From assembly GCA_937967285.1 (NCBI GenBank), contig CALBSU010000154.1, forward strand, positions 1 through 8,033: DNA of 8,033 nucleotides, given 5' to 3'. The position numbers and the translations under genes were made by a program. The notes beneath the pieces were generated by a model. It was given only the letters and a program-made list of their open reading frames with translations. It had not been told where the DNA came from and searched no databases. Positions 1 through 8,033 of the stretch are shown here, in pieces; the first letter of the stretch is position 1, and every line of letters begins with the position of its first letter. Source of the stretch: an uncultured Acidobacteriota bacterium (GTDB lineage: Bacteria > Acidobacteriota > Blastocatellia > RBC074).

Positions 1-1
1 A

Positions 2-133
<132 letters not shown>

Positions 134-149
134 AACTGATATGGTAGTG

Positions 150-173
150 CCTAGCCAATTCACTTTAGCTAGG
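150..173. repeat. Inverted repeat CCTAGC-N12-GCTAGG
   Basis: Perfect 6-bp arms lie at 150-155 and 168-173 around a 12-nt AT-rich loop. The element sits 4 bp before the larger hairpin at 178-227. It could be part of a transcription-end structure or an operator-like palindrome. No neighbouring gene start argues for the latter. Confidence 0.4.
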
Positions 174-177
174 GGCC

Positions 178-227
178 AGAGCGGGCCACGACGGACTTCG
201 GCACCAGGCCCGTTCGGGGCCCGCTCT
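178..227 (+). terminator. Strong hairpin, possible weak terminator read rightward
   Basis: The arms AGAGCGGGCC (178-187) and GGCCCGCTCT (218-227) are exact reverse complements, giving a 10-bp GC-rich stem with a 30-nt loop. On the plus strand it is followed by only a short pyrimidine run (TTCTC, from 228), so it would act best on transcripts entering from the left. On the minus strand, where it follows the gene ending at 247, the downstream bases are GGCCCC and give no U tract. A competing 5-bp pairing is GGGCC 183-187 with GGCCC 207-211. The hairpin is certain as sequence; its role as terminator is tentative. Confidence 0.4.
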
Positions 228-246
228 TTCTCGATCTCGCCTGAGG

Positions 247-810
247 CTATACCTTCCCGGCGATATCCGGGCCGAATTTCCCTTTGTAATCCGCGGTCGC
301 TTTTCTGGCTTCGAGCCAGATGAAGAAGATTTCCGGCGTCTGGAGCCAGATTCTGAACCACTCCTCTATCTCGCGCTGCCCGAGTCGTTCGATGCGGCTG
401 AGCGATTCCGAAGCGGCCAGCTCGGCGGCGTTCTCTCTTGCGCGGATGGCGGTCTGGCGGGCATACCTGACGCCGGTTTTGTCGTTCTGTTCCGAGAATG
501 TCCTGAACAGACGATCGATGACGGTCAGTGAGCGTTCGGCCTGCTCAAGCGTCCGGTTGACGGAGAGGCCCTCGAAGGCAGTTTCGTAGGCCTCGTTGTG
601 AGAGGGCATGCGGAAGATTTCGTCGAATCGGACGGGCAGGTCTTCGTCGATCAGAATTCTGGCGATCTGTGCGGGTGAGAGTCGTCCGCCCTCGCCGTAC
701 TCCTCGGCCAGGCCCCGGTTGATGATCTCGATCTCACGGGCGGTCACCTCGCCCATGGCCTCGCGGTCATAGATTTCGAGCACCATCTCCTGGCGGGAGA
801 GCTTCTTCAT
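247..810 (-). CDS. Uncharacterised helical cytoplasmic protein downstream of an ABC ATPase
   Basis: I do not recognise this 187-residue protein. It is highly charged, shows no signal peptide and no membrane segment, and has no cysteine. It looks almost entirely alpha-helical. Residues 1-65 alternate short helices with GEVTAREIEII and LSPAQIARILIDEDLPV, which could be a small helical domain. Residues 85-145 are Glu/Arg-rich and may form a helical bundle or coiled coil. The C-terminus (about 145-175) is aromatic, with three tryptophans in EEWFRIWLQTPEIFFIWLEA. The start lies 2 bp after the TAA stop of the ABC ATPase gene, with no Shine-Dalgarno sequence (AAAGATAAAA precedes it). Translation therefore probably depends on coupling to the ATPase gene. 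Its tight linkage suggests a function tied to that transporter, but this is inference and no function is assigned. Confidence 0.85.
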   Translation of the reverse strand: MKKLSRQEMVLEIYDREAMGEVTAREIEIINRGLAEEYGEGGRLSPAQIARILIDEDLPVRFDEIFRMPSHNEAYETAFEGLSVNRTLEQAERSLTVIDRLFRTFSEQNDKTGVRYARQTAIRARENAAELAASESLSRIERLGQREIEEWFRIWLQTPEIFFIWLEARKATADYKGKFGPDIAGKV

Positions 811-812
811 TT

Positions 813-1730
813 TTATCTTTGGGCGGCGGCTCTGCGAGTGACGCTTTCGATGAAGATCTCGTTGAGTGACGGAGCGACGAGTTCGAATCTCCTGATGCTG
901 GCGCCGCGATCGATCAGAGCTTTGAGCAGGTCCTGCGGATCGAGCCCGGTCCGGGGAACGATCTCGAGGTGGTCGCGACGATCGAGCACGCTGGTGACCA
1001 GACCGGGATCGCCGAGCGCGTCGTCCAGTCCGTCGCCCTCGATTGCGATGTAGCGCCAGCCGAAGCCCTGCTTGATTTCGCGGAGCGATCCGCCGAGCAC
1101 CTTGTGACCGTGATCGATCAGGAAGATCTCGTCGCAGAGCTCCTCGGCCTGCTGCATGAGGTGGGTCGAGAAGATGATCGTCTTATTCTCGCGTCGAAGG
1201 TCGTTGACGATCTCCTTGAGCAGTCCCGAGCTGACCGGATCGAGCCCCGAGAACGGTTCGTCGAGAATGACCAGATCCGGTGAGTGGAGGATGGTCGAGA
1301 CGAACTGGATCTTCTGCTGCATCCCCTTCGAGAGCTCTTCCCACTTCTTGTTCTTCCACTCAGACATCTCGATTCGTTCGAGCCACTGGTCGATGCGCCT
1401 GTCGGCATCTGCCGCGGAAACCCCCTTGAGGCCGGCAAAGAAGGAGAGCTGTTCGTGGACCTTCATCTTCTTGTAGAGGCCGCGGTCCTCGGGAAGGTAT
1501 CCGATCCGTTCCTGAAGCCGCGAGCTCATCGGCTGATCGAAGAGCCGGATCTCTCCGCTGTCAGGGATCGTGATGTTGACGATCATCCTGATGGTTGTCG
1601 ACTTCCCGGCGCCGTTCGGGCCGATCAGTCCGAAGATGCTTCCCTGCCTGACCTCGAGTGAGAGATTGTCGACGGCGACGAAATCGCCGTAGCTTTTGCT
1701 GACCTGTCTGACCGTGATTGCGTTTTTCAT
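813..1730 (-). CDS. ABC-2-type transporter ATP-binding protein (NatA/CcmA-like)
   Basis: This is the cytoplasmic ATPase subunit of an ABC exporter that would hydrolyse ATP to drive a membrane permease. The 305-residue protein has all ABC motifs: Walker A GPNGAGKST (37-45), signature LSKGM (133-137), Walker B LVILDEP (153-159), D-loop SGLD (161-164) and switch His190. As in many NatA-like ATPases, the Q-loop region reads GYLPED. The C-terminus (about 225-305) matches a DUF4162-type domain and ends in the typical PSLNEIFIE motif. The ATG at 1730 is chosen because ABC homology begins at once (AITVRQVSKSYG). The frame stays open upstream to 1835, but that 35-residue extension is not ABC-like and overlaps the divergent promoter. 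No permease gene follows; the next gene is the unknown 187-residue protein. The substrate cannot be told from the sequence. Confidence 0.93.
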   Translation of the reverse strand: MKNAITVRQVSKSYGDFVAVDNLSLEVRQGSIFGLIGPNGAGKSTTIRMIVNITIPDSGEIRLFDQPMSSRLQERIGYLPEDRGLYKKMKVHEQLSFFAGLKGVSAADADRRIDQWLERIEMSEWKNKKWEELSKGMQQKIQFVSTILHSPDLVILDEPFSGLDPVSSGLLKEIVNDLRRENKTIIFSTHLMQQAEELCDEIFLIDHGHKVLGGSLREIKQGFGWRYIAIEGDGLDDALGDPGLVTSVLDRRDHLEIVPRTGLDPQDLLKALIDRGASIRRFELVAPSLNEIFIESVTRRAAAQR

Positions 1731-1745
1731 AATCTTCAGACCGGA

Positions 1746-1774
1746 ATCGTAACCCGACAGTCGAGCCTGCTCAA
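1746..1774 (-). promoter_or_regulatory. Candidate sigma70-like promoter for the leftward ABC ATPase pair
   Basis: Read on the minus strand, TTGAGC (1774-1769) is followed after 17 nt by TACGAT (1751-1746). Each box matches four of six consensus positions. Transcription would start about 8 nt before the ATG at 1730, giving a very short leader, which agrees with the poor Shine-Dalgarno (GAAG only). The match is modest and could be chance. Confidence 0.3.
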
Positions 1775-1798
1775 GTGCGCGGGACGGAGGAAATGTAA

Positions 1799-1828
1799 TT
1801 GGCTGGAGCCGCGCTGCTCGGCTATAAT
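1799..1828 (+). promoter_or_regulatory. Sigma70-like promoter for the exopolysaccharide operon
   Basis: A perfect -10 box TATAAT lies at 1823-1828. A -35-like TTGGCT (four of six) lies at 1799-1804, with an 18-nt spacer. The predicted start is near 1835, about 54 nt before the ATG at 1889. This is the only clear promoter seen ahead of the six rightward genes, so it may drive the whole run. It also argues against a TTG start at 1799 for the first gene. Confidence 0.5.
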
Positions 1829-1879
1829 CACACACTGCAACGATTTAGCCGGCCCGGCGGGGGCGAATGGCGGATCATC

Positions 1880-1884
1880 GAGGA
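1880..1884 (+). promoter_or_regulatory. Ribosome binding site GAGGA, supports the ATG at 1889
   Basis: GAGGA ends 4 nt before the ATG at 1889. This favours that start over the in-frame TTG at 1799, although the TTG also has a GGAGG at 1786-1790. The 30 residues between the two starts look non-coding and overlap the -35 and -10 boxes. Confidence 0.5.
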
Positions 1885-1888
1885 TACG

Positions 1889-3478
<1,590 letters not shown>

Positions 3479-3487
3479 GGCCGGATC

Positions 3488-5218
<1,731 letters not shown>

Positions 5219-5232
<14 letters not shown>

Positions 5233-5959
5233 CACCGCATCTTCGATCGCCGCCGGACTGCTGCTGATCGCACTGCTGTTCGCTCAGGCGACGGCGCAGT
5301 CACGGACCACCGACCGGACCGTCAAACAGGGTCCCGGCAAAAAACAGGAGCCATCGAGCGAGGCCGAGGCCGCCGTTCTGCCGTATATCAATAACTTCTA
5401 CGCCGAAACCCTGATCGGACCTGAAGATGTGATCACGGTCGACGTCTTCGACCTTCCCAACTACTCCCGCGCCAACATCACGGTTCCGCCCGACGGGCGG
5501 ATCAACTACCCTTTGATCGGGCAGATTGCGGTCGCCGGCCGGACGACTCGCGACGTCGAGAAGGAGATCACGCAGAAACTGCTTGAGTACGTGATCGATC
5601 CGAAGGTCGCCGTTCAGCTCGTCCAGGTTCACAGTCTGAAGTTCATGGTGGTCGGAGACGTTGTCAATCCGGGAATCTACGAGATGCCGCGCCGGATGAG
5701 CGTGTCACAGGCGCTGGCGCGCGCCGGTTATGTAACCAGGTTCGCCGATCGCAAGAACATCAACGTCCTGCGCCTTCAGCCCGGCGGCGAAACGCTGCCG
5801 ATCAGGGTCAATCTGAAGGATATCGAGAAGGGCAGGGGAAATGATCTCTTTCTCGTGCCCGGCGATACGATCGTCGTCCCCGGAAACACATTCAAGACCA
5901 TCGACCAGTTGCTCGGCCTGGTTTCGCTCGGCGCGTGGATGCGCGTCATCGCTAGGTGA
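5219..5959 (+). CDS. Wza-type polysaccharide export protein (Poly_export plus SLBB)
   Basis: This protein is predicted to form the periplasmic/outer-membrane conduit for the exopolysaccharide. The 246-residue product has a signal peptide (1-26, hydrophobic core GLLLIALLFA, cleavage after ATA). A Poly_export domain spans about 65-136, starting IGPEDVITVDVFDLP and including PDGRINYPLIGQI. An SLBB domain spans about 141-190 (FMVVGDVVNPGIY, then SVSQALARAG). The motif LVPGDTIVVP (212-221) and a C-terminal amphipathic stretch LLGLVSLGAWMRVI complete it. The protein has no cysteine, so there is no lipobox and no lipid anchor of the kind E. coli Wza has. At 246 residues it is shorter than E. coli Wza (about 380) and probably has fewer periplasmic ring domains. 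It overlaps the kinase gene by 14 bp. TIGR03027-like by recall. Confidence 0.93.
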
Positions 5960-6021
5960 ATCCGATCCCCCGTCGTTTTCCGCATCAGATGTCAAATTTA
6001 TCCTCAGAATCAGGCGCCAAA

Positions 6022-7107
6022 ATGAGAAGCGACGTATCGTCGCGCGGAAAGGCCGTGGCCGTTCTGGTCTTCGCGCTGATGCTCACGGGTCTTCCCGGCC
6101 GGGCGGCCCAATCCGAGTGGGAGGCCCTGAGGACGGGTGTTTTCGCAAAGCTCAACACGATCTTCTTCACGGACGAACTGCATGGCTGGGCCGGCGGAAG
6201 CAACGGGACGCTGATCGCCACGTCCGACGGCGGAGCATCCTGGAAGCGTATTCCGCTGCCGCAACAGCAGCAGCGCGAGACTATTCGCGACAGCTGGATC
6301 TTCAGCGGCGGCAGGTCGCTGGCGCTCGGCGAATACGGCGCTTTCAGTCGCAAGTCCTCCCTCGGCTATGTCGAACGCGTCTTCATGCTTGCAACCATTG
6401 ATTTGGGTGCCTCCTGGGAGGAGATGAAGACCGAAAGCCAGCCGGTCAGGGAAGCGCCGGCGCGGATAGTCAGCAGCAAGGACAAGGAACCGGTTCTCGA
6501 GCCGTCGAAACTGACGCGGGCTCCGGATCCGGTGCTGGTCCGCATCGAATTCGCCGACGATCGCAACGGCTGGGCCTGCGGGGAAAGCGGAACGATTCAG
6601 GGCACATCGGACGGCGGGCGGACCTGGACTCTTCAGCAGTCGCCGGTGCGCAAACTGCTCTACGATATCTCAGTGGTCGATGCAATGACGGTCTTCGTCG
6701 CGGGCGCGGGCGGAACGCTGCTCCAGACTGAGGACGGCGGGCGGACCTGGATCGAACGCGGAACCGGAATCGGCTCGGTCATCCGCGCGGTTCATTTCAC
6801 CGATCGCCGCAACGGACTGCTCGTCACATCCACGGGCGAGATCCATCTGACCGAAAATGCCGGCGTTTCATGGCGCAGATGCAGCGTCCCGACCTCTCGG
6901 CCGCTCAATGACATCATTCTCGTCGGCGGCGAAGGCTGGGCGGTCGGAGACAACGGCACCGTTCTTCACTCGCGCGACGGAGGCCGCACATGGGTCGACG
7001 AATCGTTCGACACGCACGCCGCGCTCCTGCGCATCCATTTCGTCACCGCGCGGCGCGGCTGGATTGCCGGCGCCAACGGCGCCATCTTCAGATTAACACG
7101 GCAGTAA
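6022..7107 (+). CDS. Secreted YCF48/HCF136-like beta-propeller
   Basis: This is a predicted exported beta-propeller of the YCF48 (photosystem II assembly factor HCF136-like, BNR/Asp-box) family. The 361-residue form has a signal peptide (about 1-29: basic start, core AVAVLVFALMLTGL, then GRAAQ). Asp-box motifs are seen at SDGGASW (68-74), DLGASW (127-132), SDGGRTW (196-202), EDGGRTW (237-243), ENAGVSW (278-284) and RDGGRTW (318-324). A last blade, GWIAGANGAIFRL, lacks the box. That makes seven blades, as in HCF136. Blade 2 is degenerate and is followed by a charged linker (about 138-165). The ATG at 6022 is chosen for its signal peptide and a weak AGG; ATG 5989 and a GTG at 5956 that overlaps the previous stop are in frame. 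In this family, propellers act as assembly factors or protein-binding scaffolds. A role in exopolysaccharide export is inferred from position only. Confidence 0.88.
   Translation: MRSDVSSRGKAVAVLVFALMLTGLPGRAAQSEWEALRTGVFAKLNTIFFTDELHGWAGGSNGTLIATSDGGASWKRIPLPQQQQRETIRDSWIFSGGRSLALGEYGAFSRKSSLGYVERVFMLATIDLGASWEEMKTESQPVREAPARIVSSKDKEPVLEPSKLTRAPDPVLVRIEFADDRNGWACGESGTIQGTSDGGRTWTLQQSPVRKLLYDISVVDAMTVFVAGAGGTLLQTEDGGRTWIERGTGIGSVIRAVHFTDRRNGLLVTSTGEIHLTENAGVSWRRCSVPTSRPLNDIILVGGEGWAVGDNGTVLHSRDGGRTWVDESFDTHAALLRIHFVTARRGWIAGANGAIFRLTRQ
6609..6751 (+). repeat. Direct DNA repeat encoding two propeller Asp-boxes
   Basis: A perfect 20-bp match occurs at 6609-6628 and 6732-6751, 123 bp (41 codons) apart. 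Both copies encode the D-G-G-R-T-W Asp-box. Exact DNA identity between neighbouring blades suggests a recent blade duplication or gene conversion, although codon preference helps. Confidence 0.6.
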
Positions 7108-7117
7108 CCGAGGTTTT

Positions 7118-7948
7118 ATGAATACGCAGTCACCGATCAGACCGGACAAGGATCAGCTCACCTATGGCGCATATCTGCGCGTCGCCGAACTGACTTCGCT
7201 TCAGCGACCGGAATCGGACCCGCCGCACCACGATGAGATGCTCTTCATCATCATCCACCAGACTTACGAGCTCTGGTTCAAGCAGCTTCTCCACGAACTC
7301 GACGCCGTCGTCGGAATGCTCAAACGGGCTTCCGCCGACGGGCGGGACGAGATCTACGAGGCTGCCCGGCTGCTGCGTCGCTGCACCGAGATCGCGCGGG
7401 TTCTCGTCGAGCAGTTCACAATTCTCGAAACCATGCTCCCGACGCACTTCCTCGCTTTTCGCGGCGGGCTCCGGCCGGCGAGCGGGTTCCAGTCCGAGCA
7501 GTTTCGCGAGATCGAATTTCTCTGCGGGCTGAAGGATGAGAAGATGATGCGCTATCATGAGCCGACGCCCGAGATGCACGAGCGCCTGAGAAGACGGCTG
7601 ATCGATCCTTCCCTGCGCGACGTCTTCTTCGACGCGATCGGATCGATCCGCCCGATCGAAGGCGATTCCGAACAGGAGCTCTTCGCCGCCCGTTCGGCGG
7701 CGATCCTTGAAATCTATCGCGACGAACGGGGCAAACGCGACTGGATCGACCTCTGCGAACGCCTGACCGAGTTCGACGAACTGATCGTCAGCTGGCGGCT
7801 CCGGCACATCCAGATGGTCGAACGCACGATCGGTGTCAGACTGGGCACCGGCGGCAGCAGCGGCGCCTCGTACCTCAAGAATACGCTGGATAAAAAATTC
7901 TTCCCGGAACTCTGGGAAGCCAGATCGCGGCTCGCGGAAGCAAAGTAG
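7118..7948 (+). CDS. kynA: Tryptophan 2,3-dioxygenase
   Basis: This cytoplasmic haem enzyme opens the indole ring of L-tryptophan with O2 to give N-formylkynurenine, the first step of the kynurenine pathway. The 276-residue sequence is full length for a bacterial enzyme. It has the active-site helix FIIIHQTYELWFKQ (43-56) with the distal His47, and FLAFR (111-115), whose arginine corresponds to the carboxylate-binding Arg of characterised enzymes. It also has SGFQSEQFREIE (122-133), the haem-ligand segment WRLRHIQMVERTIG (226-239) with His230, and GTGGSSGASYLK (243-254), whose Thr244 aligns with the substrate-contacting Thr. A GAGG at 7110-7113 lies 4 nt before the ATG. The gap to the propeller gene is only 10 bp, so it is probably co-transcribed. 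No other kynurenine-pathway gene is in the window. The stop codon falls inside a tandem AAGTAGA repeat. Confidence 0.96.
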   Translation: MNTQSPIRPDKDQLTYGAYLRVAELTSLQRPESDPPHHDEMLFIIIHQTYELWFKQLLHELDAVVGMLKRASADGRDEIYEAARLLRRCTEIARVLVEQFTILETMLPTHFLAFRGGLRPASGFQSEQFREIEFLCGLKDEKMMRYHEPTPEMHERLRRRLIDPSLRDVFFDAIGSIRPIEGDSEQELFAARSAAILEIYRDERGKRDWIDLCERLTEFDELIVSWRLRHIQMVERTIGVRLGTGGSSGASYLKNTLDKKFFPELWEARSRLAEAK

Positions 7949-7956
7949 AAAGTAGA
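7943..7956. repeat. Tandem AAGTAGA repeat across the kynA stop codon
   Basis: AAGTAGA occurs at 7943-7949 and 7950-7956, followed by AGTA. The first copy contains the TAG stop of kynA. Such AAGTAGA runs just after genes are, from memory, a common extragenic repeat start in some bacterial genomes. That attribution is not tested here. Confidence 0.5.
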
Positions 7957-7965
7957 AGTAACCAC

Positions 7966-7987
7966 TCAGCCGCGGAGGGGCTGCTGA
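7966..7987. repeat. Imperfect hairpin in the kynA downstream region
   Basis: CAGCC (7967-7971) can pair with GGCTG (7979-7983) around a 7-nt loop. As an alternative, TCAGC (7966-7970) can pair with GCTGA (7983-7987). It lies between the tandem repeat and the strong hairpin at 7994-8013 and may belong to one composite element. Confidence 0.4.
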
Positions 7988-7993
7988 ATTTAG

Positions 7994-8013
7994 CCGTGCC
8001 GTTTACGGCACGG
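7994..8013. repeat. Perfect 8-bp hairpin, extragenic palindrome
   Basis: CCGTGCCG (7994-8001) and CGGCACGG (8006-8013) are exact reverse complements around a TTTA loop. No T-run follows in either direction, so a classical intrinsic terminator is not supported. It looks more like a REP-type extragenic palindrome, though it could still slow or protect the 3' end of the operon transcript. The remaining bases to 8033 hold no supported gene. Confidence 0.55.
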
Positions 8014-8033
8014 ACAGCGTTCGTATATGAATT

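Noticed and set aside
1786..1798. GGAGG followed by ATG-TAA, a start-stop mini-frame
   Set aside because: The spacing of 2 nt is too short and the site lies upstream of the predicted transcript start, so it would not be transcribed from that promoter.
1731..1835. N-terminal extension of the ABC ATPase to an ATG at 1835
   Set aside because: The 35 extra residues are not ABC-like and cover the divergent promoter region. Family homology starts directly at the ATG at 1730.
7130..7807. Minus-strand open frame (225 codons) opposite kynA
   Set aside because: kynA is unambiguous, and the antisense translation has no family features.
8021..8033. ATG at 8027 as the start of a next gene
   Set aside because: Only seven bases of sequence follow, and no ribosome binding site is visible.

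Overview
The window is GC-rich bacterial DNA from a Gram-negative organism. Signs of this are an outer-membrane polysaccharide export protein with a signal peptide and a periplasmic coiled-coil chain-length protein. The combination of exosortase-A (XrtA)-type exopolysaccharide genes, a YCF48 propeller, tryptophan 2,3-dioxygenase and short extragenic repeats of the AAGTAGA and CTTGGC kind would suit an Acidobacteriota (Blastocatellia-like) genome. That placement is inference and was not tested by any search.

Positions 1-246 hold no intact gene. They contain three close copies of CTTGGC, a small AT-rich open frame that resembles a truncated glycyl-tRNA synthetase beta-subunit tail, and two inverted repeats, one with a perfect 10-bp stem. 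Next come two leftward genes (minus strand): an ABC-2-type transporter ATPase (813-1730) and, 2 bp after its stop, an unrecognised helical protein (247-810). No permease gene is present in the window.

A 158-bp divergent intergenic region (1731-1888) carries a good sigma70-like promoter for the rightward genes and a weaker one for the leftward pair. The rightward run (1889-7948) is tightly packed: a Wzz/GNVR chain-length determinant, an ExeA-like AAA ATPase, a BY-kinase-type tyrosine autokinase, a Wza-type export protein, a YCF48-like beta-propeller and tryptophan 2,3-dioxygenase (kynA). Gene junctions are overlaps or short gaps; the largest is about 62 bp, upstream of the propeller.

The first four rightward genes form the inner-membrane-to-outer-membrane assembly and export core of an exopolysaccharide system. 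The chain-length protein spans the periplasm, the kinase presumably cycles phosphorylation to control it, the AAA ATPase is a family typical of XrtA loci, and the Wza protein forms the outer part of the conduit. Glycosyltransferases, flippase, polymerase and exosortase are not in the window. The secreted propeller is a candidate extra component of this machine. kynA is metabolically unrelated and may simply be co-transcribed.

The window ends in an 85-bp non-coding tail with a tandem AAGTAGA repeat and two hairpins that look like a dispersed extragenic repeat. I see no frankly new system. The points most worth following are the propeller inside the export operon, the permease-less ATPase coupled to an unknown protein, and the two repeat-bearing edges.
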